Shown: positions 1-5,534, counted from the first letter of the stretch. The stretch is DNA of 6,010 nt from Dehalococcoidales bacterium (GCA_028712845.1 JAQTPO010000120.1:1-6010); one strand, 5' to 3'. Notes: generated by a model not told the origin, from the letters alone. Numbers and translations are program-made.

Positions 1-2
1 AT

Positions 3-164
3 TTTCAGTTATACGTATTAGCCATCTTCGAAGTCAAAACAATATACCCTACCGAGTACGAACTGAAAGATAAAACGGGGCAATATTGCCGTTATATCCT
101 TGATTGTCCTGTAGTCCAGAGAAAATCGGCATCCGGCAAGTTGATTGGTAGTGTCGTGGTATAA
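3..164 (+). CDS. possible C-terminal end of an upstream protein, cut by the left edge
   Basis: A reading frame is open from the left edge to a TAA at 162-164, giving about 53 residues with no start codon required inside the window. The translation begins FQLYVLAIFEVK and ends SASGKLIGSVVV. Its composition is protein-like (mixed charged and hydrophobic residues, few rare codons), but I recognise no family or motif. A stop-free run of this length can arise by chance, so this is only a candidate for the 3' end of a gene that begins further left. Its stop codon lies inside the putative -10 box of the next gene, so the two would be almost abutting. An antisense frame also crosses this stretch but runs into the Smr gene and is less credible. 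Confidence 0.3.
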   Translation, partial: FQLYVLAIFEVKTIYPTEYELKDKTGQYCRYILDCPVVQRKSASGKLIGSVVV

Positions 165-165
165 T
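157..165 (+). promoter_or_regulatory. candidate extended -10 promoter element for the Smr gene
   Basis: The sequence TGGTATAAT is an exact match to an extended -10 element (TGn followed by TATAAT at 160-165). No good -35 box lies 17 bases upstream, as is common for extended -10 promoters. Transcription would start near 172. That would exclude the TTG codon at 145 as the translation start and leave GTG 190 with a short leader, or GTG 172 essentially leaderless. This rests on sequence match only. Confidence 0.35.
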
Positions 166-189
166 TTATATGTGGCATTAAATGAGCGT

Positions 190-459
190 GTGAGTAATTC
201 ACGGACAGACCAGAGTATAGAAGAGATAGACCTCCACCGTTTGACGGTGGATGAAGCAGTCCCCAAGCTCGATGATTTTCTCTACAAGGCATTTCAAGCC
301 GGACGTTTCAGGGTGTGGGTGGTACACGGCAAGGGTTCGGGCGTACTGCGTCAGGAAATGAGACGTTATTTATCGAAGCATCCTCTGGTCAGGTCGCAAA
401 GACCCGCCGATTCTCAGCATGGGGGCGAGGGAGCTACTCAGGTTGAACTCAGCGACTAA
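190..459 (+). CDS. small stand-alone Smr-domain protein (MutS2 C-terminal type)
   Basis: This encodes about 89 residues that are almost entirely one Smr domain, the module found at the C-terminus of MutS2 and as a free protein in many bacteria. Family members bind DNA or RNA and some nick nucleic acid; the target here is unknown. Counting from GTG 190, the DLH motif is at residues 14-16, the conserved HGKG loop at about 46-49 (followed by SGVLRQ), and the end reads HPLV, then GGEGATQVEL, as in the family. The glycine that usually follows DLH is replaced by arginine. There is no MutS ATPase part, so it is not a truncated MutS2. The start is uncertain. In-frame TTG 145, GTG 172 and GTG 190 all lack a clear ribosome site; I prefer 190 because it gives the usual short lead into the domain and lies downstream of the candidate -10 box. 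The FKBP gene follows 33 bases after the stop, which suggests co-transcription. Confidence 0.85.
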   Translation: MSNSRTDQSIEEIDLHRLTVDEAVPKLDDFLYKAFQAGRFRVWVVHGKGSGVLRQEMRRYLSKHPLVRSQRPADSQHGGEGATQVELSD

Positions 460-482
460 TAAGTCAAAAACATATGTTAATT

Positions 483-486
483 GGAG
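483..486 (+). promoter_or_regulatory. ribosome binding site that decides the FKBP start
   Basis: GGAG at 483-486 ends six bases before GTG 493. The same motif lies between or directly against the other in-frame candidates TTG 481 and ATG 487, which would have no usable spacing. GTG 493 is therefore the best-supported start. Confidence 0.6.
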
Positions 487-492
487 ATGAAT

Positions 493-1005
493 GTGATTAA
501 AAGAAAGCCAATTATTTTACTAGCGGCTCTGTTGCTTGGCACGGCATTATTCGGTTTTGGTTGCTCCGGAGGAGCGACCGCCAAGAGCGGAGATACTGTT
601 AAAGTCGATTACACCGGCAAATTATCGGATGGTACGGTCTTTGATAGCTCCGAGGACAGTGAGCCACTGGAATTTACCCTGGGTCAGAATCAGGTTATTG
701 TCGGTTTCGAGAAAGCTGTCACCGGTATGAAAGTAGGTGAATCCAAAACCGTGACAATTCCCGCAGATGAAGCCTACGGTCAACCCAGTGATGACCTCAT
801 ACTCGTAGTTGACCGGAGCCAGATGCCTCAAGGTTTGGAAATAAAGGAGGGTCAACAACTGCAAGCAACCAACTCAGATGGAACAACCAGCGTGTTCACT
901 GTTACCAAAATCGACGCAACGACAGTGACAGTCGATGGTAACAATGCTTTAGCCGGCAAAGACTTAACATTTGATATAAAGCTCGTGGAAATTGTAGCGA
1001 AGTAA
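493..1005 (+). CDS. FKBP-type peptidyl-prolyl cis-trans isomerase, SlyD-like, predicted lipoprotein
   Basis: This 170-residue protein would catalyse cis-trans isomerisation of prolyl bonds and act as a folding chaperone on the outer face of the membrane. The N-terminus has a basic start (VIKRK), a hydrophobic stretch, and a cysteine at residue 24 in FGFGC, giving a loose lipobox for lipid attachment. After a short Gly/Ala/Ser linker the FKBP fold shows VDYTGKL (about 38-44), DGTVFDSS (46-53), GFEKAVTGMKVGE (71-83) and AYGQP (94-98). Residues about 99-145 form an insert-in-flap chaperone domain, and NNALAGKDLTFDIKLVEI (150-167) closes the fold. This order is the SlyD arrangement. The histidine/cysteine-rich metal-binding tail of Escherichia coli SlyD is absent. 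SlyD is normally cytosolic, so the export signal is the unusual part. The gene lies just downstream of the Smr gene on the same strand. The FKBP family call is secure; the lipidation is predicted. Confidence 0.93.
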   Translation: MIKRKPIILLAALLLGTALFGFGCSGGATAKSGDTVKVDYTGKLSDGTVFDSSEDSEPLEFTLGQNQVIVGFEKAVTGMKVGESKTVTIPADEAYGQPSDDLILVVDRSQMPQGLEIKEGQQLQATNSDGTTSVFTVTKIDATTVTVDGNNALAGKDLTFDIKLVEIVAK

Positions 1006-1008
1006 TGT

Positions 1009-1023
1009 AGCGTTTCAAACGCT
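1009..1023. repeat. 7-bp palindrome just after the FKBP stop
   Basis: AGCGTTT (1009-1015) and AAACGCT (1017-1023) are perfect inverted arms around one central C, three bases after the FKBP stop codon. A further CGTTT at 1025-1029 can also pair with AAACG. In RNA this would give only a 5-bp stem, and no run of T residues follows, so it is a poor intrinsic terminator. It could instead be a protein-binding palindrome or a decayed repeat. Confidence 0.4.
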
Positions 1024-1043
1024 CCGTTTAGCACGTTCAAAAC

Positions 1044-1110
1044 CATGCCGGCGAAAGCCGGTATCCATATGCAGTGAAGTACATACCTGATTCCAGCTTC
1101 CGCTGGAATG
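1044..1110. repeat. REPIN/BIME-like pair of inverted hairpin repeats
   Basis: Two short hairpins face each other in the gap between the FKBP and maf genes. The first (1045-1064) has CCGGC and GCCGG around a GAAA tetraloop, extended by one G-T and two A-T pairs. The second (1090-1109) has ATTCCAGC and GCTGGAAT around TTCC. Aligning 1044-1067 with the reverse complement of 1087-1110 gives 17 identities in 24, so they are inverted copies of one unit. Four of the seven differences fall at two base-paired positions and keep the pairing. The CATTCC-GCG-AAGC-GGAATCC pattern resembles extragenic palindromic repeats that are abundant in many bacteria and are moved by RAYT-type transposases encoded elsewhere. 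Whether this genome has other copies cannot be seen from the window. The hairpins may also block read-through between the flanking genes. Confidence 0.65.
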
Positions 1111-1173
1111 GAATGCGTTGTTAATATTATTTAAGATATAACACACTAGCGCCATCTCTACTGTATGTGAAAT

Positions 1174-1749
1174 ATGAAAACAATCATACTGGCATCGGCA
1201 TCGCCGCGAAGAAAGGAATTGCTCGAAAAAATCGGCATCAAATTTGATGTCGAAGCGGGCAATTCCGAAGAAGAAATAGTCACCGGCATAGAACCTCACG
1301 AACTAGTCCGGCAACTATCTCTCAAAAAAGCCCGGGCGGTGGTATCAGGTCATAAAAATGCTATCATCATTGCGGCTGATACCATCGGATTACTCGGCAA
1401 TAAAATACTCGGCAAACCATACACAGAAAATGAAGCCCGCAAAATGCTAAAGGAAATAAGCGGCAAATCTCACACCGTCATCACCGGTTTAACCATATTG
1501 GATACTGCCACAGGCAAGCTATTATCGAAAACGGTAGATACGAAGGTCTATATCAAAAAATTAACCGAACAAGAGATAGATACCTACGTGAGGACCGGCG
1601 AACCGCTTGATAAGGCAGGAGCCTACGCTATTCAGGGTCTGGGCGCTGTGATTGTAGAAAAGATCGAGGGCGACTATTACAATGTGATGGGTCTCCCCAT
1701 ACACACGCTGGTGGAAGCTCTAAAAGATTTCGACGTTCACATTATGTAA
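1174..1749 (+). CDS. maf: Maf-family nucleoside triphosphate pyrophosphatase
   Basis: This 191-residue cytosolic enzyme hydrolyses non-canonical or excess nucleoside triphosphates (dTTP/UTP-type in the YhdE branch) to monophosphate and pyrophosphate. It serves as a house-cleaning enzyme and has been linked to division arrest. The family motifs are present in order: SASPRR at residues 8-13 (phosphate loop), AADT at 67-70 with the likely catalytic Asp69, GKP at 80-82 followed by ENEA, KAGAYAIQGLGA at 147-158, and GDYYNVMGLP at 166-175. Length is normal for the family. The usual hydrophobic run after ADT is altered to IGLLGNKIL, a minor oddity. ATG 1174 places the first motif at the expected distance, although the ribosome site is weak. 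A TATAAC -10-like box lies at 1137-1142 without a well-spaced -35. The REPIN-like repeat lies upstream and the flavoprotein gene converges six bases after the stop. The exact substrate is inferred. Confidence 0.95.
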   Translation: MKTIILASASPRRKELLEKIGIKFDVEAGNSEEEIVTGIEPHELVRQLSLKKARAVVSGHKNAIIIAADTIGLLGNKILGKPYTENEARKMLKEISGKSHTVITGLTILDTATGKLLSKTVDTKVYIKKLTEQEIDTYVRTGEPLDKAGAYAIQGLGAVIVEKIEGDYYNVMGLPIHTLVEALKDFDVHIM

Positions 1750-1755
1750 TCTTAT

Positions 1756-3090
1756 TTAGTCTGAAATTACTCGAATATCATTTGCCGCACTTTCGCCCGC
1801 CACATATCCGGTCGAGAATGCCGCCTGCAGATTATAGCCCCCCGTCTCTGCATCGATATCCATCACTTCCCCGCAAAAATAGAGTCCTTTCACTAAACGT
1901 GAAGCCATCGTGCGCGGGTCGATTTCTTTGAGGGAGATGCCGCCGGCGGTGACCATCGCTGAAGTCAGTGGCAAAGACGACTTAATATTAAAGCGCAATG
2001 ATTTCAGCGAGGATAACAGTCGCCCTCTTTCTTCAGCCGTAATCTCATGTCCGCATTTTTCAGGTGGTATCCCTGTCATTGCGACAAACGGTTCAATTAG
2101 TTTTTGCGGAAGCAGTTCCTTCAAAAGATTGCGGTAGTTCCGTTTGCCGTAATGGTCGAAGTCCCGTTGCAGGCGCGCGCTCAGTTCTTTATAACTGAGC
2201 GCAGGCTTGAGGTCGATGGCTACACTGACCGGTCCGTGCGCAAGTGCATCGACTACCGCCAGACTCATCTGCAGTGTAATGGGGCCACCGATGCCAAAAT
2301 GCGTGAACATCATATCGCCCATTCGACTTTCGATAACTGGCGGTTGCGGATGTTTCCCGGTTATACCACGGCCTGTGTCTCTAGAGGGAACCCTTGATGC
2401 GTCAATCTCATCAGCACCGCACTGAAATGCCGTCAAACGCACATTACGCAGGCTGACACCCTGCATACTCTTCGCACGCTCGATTTCATTCACAACAAGA
2501 GGCACCAGAGATGGACGTAACGGCACGATGGTATGACCGATAGCGGATGCCATGCGATAACCGTCACCGGTTGAGCCGGTGGCGGGAAATGAAGCGCCTC
2601 CGGCGGCAAGGATAACAGCCGCCGCAGGATATATTTTTGCTCTCGCCTGCACGCCTGTTATCTGCCCTTTTTCCACCAGTATTTTGTTTACGCTAACACC
2701 TGTCTGTATCCTGACTTTATTGTCCGTCAGGTAACGTTCAAAAGCCTTCACAATATCCTGAGCATCGTCGGACACAGGGAATATGCGTCCGCCGCGTTCG
2801 GTCTTGGTTTCCACGCCATAACGGCTTAGAAGCTCCCGCAGGTCCTCCCGGAAGTAATGATTGAATGCGGGATAGAGAAAATTACCGTTTGCGCCGTACA
2901 TGGTAATAAAATCGTCTAATTCCTTGGTATTCGTCAGGTTACAACGCGTTTTGCCGCTGATAAGGATTTTTTTGCCGGGATGCTCCATTTTCTCCAGAAG
3001 CAGCACGTCAACCCCTGACTCAGCCGCCCGTCCGGCCGCCATCATACCGCTGGCTCCGGCGCCGATAACGACAATCTTATTATTTACCAT
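1756..3090 (-). CDS. HI0933/BaiN-family NAD(P)/FAD-dependent flavoprotein
   Basis: This 444-residue cytosolic flavoprotein belongs to the widespread HI0933/YhiN/BaiN family, whose physiological substrate is mostly unknown; BaiN from bile-acid-converting clostridia is a proposed steroid reductase. The N-terminal Rossmann FAD site is GAGASG at residues 10-15 with the ribose-binding Glu33. Next come SGKTRCNLTN (45-54), GGASFPATGSTGDGY (164-178), FTHFGIGGP (262-270), the GISLKEIDPRTMAS segment (384-397) and the C-terminal FAD motif GEVMDIDAETGGYNLQAAFSTG (407-428). All key motifs are intact. Between the LRNVRL strand and MMFTHFG, roughly residues 228-258, there is a polar, Arg/Gly/Pro-rich stretch that I judge longer than usual, and the total is above the common 390-420. 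The start at 3090 has no strong ribosome site but puts the FAD loop at the very N-terminus, as expected. The gene is monocistronic by position, divergent from the HEWAH lipoprotein and convergent with maf. The family is certain; the reaction is not. Confidence 0.95.
   Translation of the reverse strand: MVNNKIVVIGAGASGMMAAGRAAESGVDVLLLEKMEHPGKKILISGKTRCNLTNTKELDDFITMYGANGNFLYPAFNHYFREDLRELLSRYGVETKTERGGRIFPVSDDAQDIVKAFERYLTDNKVRIQTGVSVNKILVEKGQITGVQARAKIYPAAAVILAAGGASFPATGSTGDGYRMASAIGHTIVPLRPSLVPLVVNEIERAKSMQGVSLRNVRLTAFQCGADEIDASRVPSRDTGRGITGKHPQPPVIESRMGDMMFTHFGIGGPITLQMSLAVVDALAHGPVSVAIDLKPALSYKELSARLQRDFDHYGKRNYRNLLKELLPQKLIEPFVAMTGIPPEKCGHEITAEERGRLLSSLKSLRFNIKSSLPLTSAMVTAGGISLKEIDPRTMASRLVKGLYFCGEVMDIDAETGGYNLQAAFSTGYVAGESAANDIRVISD
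2177..2202. repeat. perfect 10-bp inverted repeat inside the flavoprotein gene
   Basis: GCGCTCAGTT (2177-2186) and AACTGAGCGC (2193-2202) are perfect inverted arms separated by six bases. The element lies within coding sequence, over the codons for the ALSYKELSAR region of the flavoprotein. No T-run follows on either strand, so it is not a standard terminator. A perfect 10-bp stem with a short loop is unlikely by chance in a window this size, but a function is not shown. Confidence 0.5.
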
Positions 3091-3164
3091 ATTTACTGCG
3101 GATTGTGCCTGAGTAAGCTATCAATATCAAAAATCCGCCCCACCTCTCTGATTAATATAGAGAT

Positions 3165-3193
3165 TTGCAGTCAAGGCTGATTAATTATACGAT
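3165..3193 (+). promoter_or_regulatory. weak sigma70-like promoter candidate for the HEWAH lipoprotein
   Basis: TTGCAG (3165-3170) and TACGAT (3188-3193) are separated by 17 bases, matching three of six -35 and four of six -10 consensus bases. Transcription would start near 3200, only a few bases before ATG 3203, so the message would be nearly leaderless; no ribosome site is visible there. The opposite strand reads TATAAT at 3189-3184 and could be the -10 of the divergent flavoprotein gene. The two promoters would then overlap and compete. Confidence 0.3.
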
Positions 3194-3202
3194 AAAACTG
3201 AA

Positions 3203-4459
3203 ATGTGTAGTACAAAAGCAATTTTCACAGCGGGGCTTTTACTGGTTTTATTGTTCAGCACTGGTTGCGCCCCGAGCCGGGACTTCGACCATAAAGTCAA
3301 TGCGGCTGTAAAATCATACCGTTTCAGTATAGCCGGTTGGGAGTTCCAGACATTTTTCGAACGGGCAAAGCAACTCTTAAGCAAACATACTGAAAAGACA
3401 CAGAATGACACAGAAACAATCAGCGAATATATCTCATTAGGTAACCGAATTAAAAACCTCAAAGCGCAAATTAACGACGCTAATCGAGCAGAGCTTCAAT
3501 CCCAAATAAATGGCCTCCAGGAACAGCAAACCGTTTTAGCAAGCGCAGTGGAACAAATAATCAAGCGCCAGACCACACAGGTTTTATCGGAACTGGGTAT
3601 TTACCAGCCCTGGTACAGAAACATTAAACTTAAAATCACTTTCCCTCCGCCCGATTTCAAACTGGAGGAAATGCCTCATCTGCTGGTGATTTCACCACGG
3701 GATAAGATAGAGACGATGCAGGATGTTTTGCTGGTTAAAGACTTGAGTCAGGATGAGATGCTTTCGATTGAAGATGAAGTGGATAAACTAGATGTATCGT
3801 CGCTGGTAGTTGACCTCGGAGGAGTTGGTACATATCCCAATCTTGTCGCCAGCGATTCTGATTTTAACTACATACTGGAGACATGTGCCCACGAATGGGC
3901 TCACGCCTATCTGGCATTCACACCGTTAGGGTTCCGTTATGTGCTGAATATCGCCGGGCTGTCCGATAATCCGGACATCGATACTATGAACGAGACCGTA
4001 GCCGACATAATAGGCAAAGAAATCGGCGCTATCGTTACTGAAAAATACTACCCTCAACTTCAGACCGCCAGCCAATCTACGGATAACAGACCCCAATTTG
4101 ATTTTGACGGGGAGATGCGGGAGATTAGAAAGAAAGTCGACCAGTATCTGGCGGCGGGAGAGATAGAGGCGGCAGAGAAGTATATGGATGAACAGCGGGA
4201 TTACCTGGCTGCCAATGGCTATTACATCAGAAAGCTGAACCAGGCTTATTTTGCCTTCAACGGGAAATATGCGGATACGCCGGCTTTTGAGAACCCGACC
4301 GGGGTAGCATTGAACCAATTGAGGGCTAAGAGCGCTTCACTCAGTGATTTCCTGGTTACAGCATCAAAATTAACCAGCTTACAGGATTTGCAATCGGCTT
4401 TAGAAAAGGCTGGCCCTTCCACGGAATCAACCGCCCTTTCAGCTATTGCGACACATTAA
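3203..4459 (+). CDS. secreted lipoprotein with HEWAH zinc-metallopeptidase motif
   Basis: This 418-residue protein has a clear lipoprotein signal: a hydrophobic stretch (about 7-19) and lipobox FSTGC with Cys22. Residues about 60-130 are charged, heptad-like and probably coiled coil (GNRIKNLKAQINDANRAEL region). HEWAH at 230-234 is an HExxH zinc site. NETVAD at 263-268 supplies a likely third ligand, Glu264, which is the gluzincin arrangement. The C-terminal part (NQAYFAFNGKYADT, then FLVTASKL at about 384-391) resembles, by eye, the end of the putative aminopeptidase family PF10023, which also has a lipoprotein-like start and an HExxH plus NE pair. I infer a membrane-anchored extracytoplasmic peptidase; substrate and activity are unknown. 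ATG 3203 gives a proper signal peptide although no ribosome site precedes it. The last 17 bases overlap the converging DUF1616 gene. Confidence 0.85.
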   Translation: MCSTKAIFTAGLLLVLLFSTGCAPSRDFDHKVNAAVKSYRFSIAGWEFQTFFERAKQLLSKHTEKTQNDTETISEYISLGNRIKNLKAQINDANRAELQSQINGLQEQQTVLASAVEQIIKRQTTQVLSELGIYQPWYRNIKLKITFPPPDFKLEEMPHLLVISPRDKIETMQDVLLVKDLSQDEMLSIEDEVDKLDVSSLVVDLGGVGTYPNLVASDSDFNYILETCAHEWAHAYLAFTPLGFRYVLNIAGLSDNPDIDTMNETVADIIGKEIGAIVTEKYYPQLQTASQSTDNRPQFDFDGEMREIRKKVDQYLAAGEIEAAEKYMDEQRDYLAANGYYIRKLNQAYFAFNGKYADTPAFENPTGVALNQLRAKSASLSDFLVTASKLTSLQDLQSALEKAGPSTESTALSAIATH

Positions 4460-4946
4460 TCCACAGGCGCAGTGGTTGCAGGTATGGCTCCGTCCCGCTA
4501 TCACGGTATAAAAAGAACTCTACCTTTTCATTATTACCTGCTTTAAGCGGTGTGAAGCTGACAGTCCCCTCCCATTTTTCGTTGTCTTGCAACACAATGG
4601 AACCAACCGAAGCGCTAGCAGCGTCATCGATAGTAACTTCGATGCGATAGCTTGCTTCCGCTTGTTCATGGTTCACGATGCCCACCGTCACCTGACCGGT
4701 CTCATTGACCTGCAACTGTCCGATATAATAATCATCTTTTCCCACATTTCCGAGCATATAAAATTCCGTAAATGCGTCATGTGTTTTGGGATTGATGAAA
4801 GTGTAGGTGATAGCTCCGATTGTCCCGACTATCATTACGGCAAGAAGACTCAATAGCACTTTATTAATGGCAGACCTCTTGGTCCTTTGATTTAGATGAA
4901 TATTGAATGCGATATTATATTCCTTCTTGTTTAAGATGACATTCAT
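4443..4946 (-). CDS. single-pass membrane protein with DUF1616 surface domain
   Basis: This 167-residue protein has a basic N-terminus (RTKR at 21-24), one transmembrane segment (about 29-50) and an extracytoplasmic beta-rich domain. TEFYMLG (60-66), VGIVNHE (88-94), a conserved-looking W125 in DNEKWEGTVSF, KVEFFLYRD (141-149) and LRLWINV (159-165) are the pattern of the DUF1616 C-terminal domain, known mainly from archaeal and some Chloroflexota membrane proteins. The function is unknown. Full DUF1616 proteins usually carry several N-terminal membrane helices; here only one is present, so this is a short form. ATG 4946 has no Shine-Dalgarno of its own. A strong AAGGAG lies further upstream, placed for ATG 4961 in the same frame, but TAA at codon 3 separates them. 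The start is therefore uncertain, and reinitiation or a disrupted N-terminus is possible. The 3' end overlaps the HEWAH lipoprotein gene by 17 bp. Confidence 0.8.
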   Translation of the reverse strand: MNVILNKKEYNIAFNIHLNQRTKRSAINKVLLSLLAVMIVGTIGAITYTFINPKTHDAFTEFYMLGNVGKDDYYIGQLQVNETGQVTVGIVNHEQAEASYRIEVTIDDAASASVGSIVLQDNEKWEGTVSFTPLKAGNNEKVEFFLYRDSGTEPYLQPLRLWINVSQ

Positions 4947-4952
4947 TCGGCA

Positions 4953-4975
4953 TTATGACATAGTAGATTCTCCTT
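4953..4975 (-). promoter_or_regulatory. strong ribosome site followed by a two-codon ORF before the DUF1616 gene
   Basis: On the minus strand AAGGAG (4975-4970) is followed after eight bases by ATG (4961-4959), TCA and TAA (4955-4953). Six bases later comes ATG 4946 of the DUF1616 gene, in the same frame. The first three bases of the ribosome site also lie in the 3' arm of a small hairpin (CTTGT at 4987-4983 with ACAAG at 4977-4973). This could be a minimal leader ORF with reinitiation, or the scar of a nonsense change in the original N-terminus. Confidence 0.5.
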
Positions 4976-4999
4976 GTAAAGCACAAGCCCCGGAAATAA

Positions 5000-5028
5000 T
5001 TGACAGTCCCTCCTTCAACGGTTAATAT
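5000..5028 (+). promoter_or_regulatory. sigma70-like promoter for the VOC gene
   Basis: A perfect -35 box TTGACA (5000-5005) is followed after 17 bases by TAATAT (5023-5028), four of six matches to the -10 consensus. The predicted start near 5035 gives a leader of about 30 bases ending in a strong ribosome site, consistent with independent transcription of the VOC gene. Confidence 0.6.
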
Positions 5029-5053
5029 GGGGGAAATCGCTCTAAATAGTGAC

Positions 5054-5060
5054 AGGAGGT
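5054..5060 (+). promoter_or_regulatory. strong ribosome binding site fixing the TTG start of the VOC gene
   Basis: AGGAGGT at 5054-5060 is a near-perfect Shine-Dalgarno and ends seven bases before TTG 5068. No ATG or GTG in this frame lies at suitable distance, and the VOC fold begins immediately after, so the rare TTG start is well supported. Confidence 0.75.
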
Positions 5061-5067
5061 AAAACAC

Positions 5068-5433
5068 TTGCCCGAATACACATTCGACCACATTCATTTG
5101 ATGAGTCCTGACCCCGTTAAAACAGCCGAATTCTACCAGAAGCAGTTTGGGGCAATTCTGGTCAACTCACGCGACTTCGGCAATGGCAGAGTTTCCATAT
5201 ATCTTAATCTGGGCGGAATCAGGCTGCTGGTATCGACGGCAACCGACCCCAAAACAGTCGGCTTACATCATTTCGGAATCAAAACCGACCATCTGAACGA
5301 GGCGGTAGATAAGATGAAAGCCGAAGGTGTGACATTCACCAAAGAGATAACGGAAATACGCCCCCACCTCCAAATATCATTTTTGCAGGCTCCGGAAAAC
5401 GTGCCCATAGAACTAATGGAAGGGAACGGTTAG
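5068..5433 (+). CDS. single-module VOC (glyoxalase/bleomycin-resistance fold) protein
   Basis: This 121-residue protein comprises two beta-alpha-beta-beta-beta modules of the vicinal oxygen chelate fold and probably acts as a dimer in the cytosol. The first module starts FDHIHLMSPDPVKTAEFYQKQFGA (residues 6-29), with likely metal ligand His8. The second starts GLHHFGIKTDHLNEAVDKMKAEG (65-87), with His67 or His68 as ligand. PENVPIELME (109-118) places Glu115 at the last ligand position. The metal site therefore looks intact, compatible with an enzyme such as a lyase, epimerase or dioxygenase of this superfamily, or with a ligand-binding resistance protein. Sequence alone does not pick among these. 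Translation starts at TTG 5068 behind a very strong ribosome site, and a good promoter lies upstream, so it is probably transcribed alone. I see no T-tailed terminator after the stop. Confidence 0.9.
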   Translation: MPEYTFDHIHLMSPDPVKTAEFYQKQFGAILVNSRDFGNGRVSIYLNLGGIRLLVSTATDPKTVGLHHFGIKTDHLNEAVDKMKAEGVTFTKEITEIRPHLQISFLQAPENVPIELMEGNG

Positions 5434-5534
5434 CAGATTGGGTGTTATTTGCTTTCAATCGGGATAAGTTAAAACTCCAAACTGAAGAAATCAAATGGCA
5501 ATTATTAACAAGCCGGGCATGCTTGGTCTGCACA

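Noticed and set aside
18..266. 82-codon open frame on the minus strand
   Set aside because: It runs antisense into the well-supported Smr gene, has no recognisable family and no ribosome site.
1118..1142. TTGTTA with TATAAC as a maf promoter
   Set aside because: The spacer is only 13 bases, too short for a normal sigma70 promoter; only the TATAAC box remains as a weak hint.
3926..4318. 130-codon minus-strand frame under the HEWAH lipoprotein
   Set aside because: It is a shadow of the plus-strand gene, which carries a signal peptide, zinc motif and full-length coding pattern.
5008..5015. CCCTCCTT upstream of the VOC gene as an anti-Shine-Dalgarno
   Set aside because: It can pair with the VOC ribosome site, but it lies in the promoter spacer upstream of the predicted transcription start, so it would not be in the message.
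4915..5097. 60-codon open frame on the minus strand across the DUF1616/VOC gap
   Set aside because: It overlaps both flanking genes and the VOC promoter, and its translation shows no family features.
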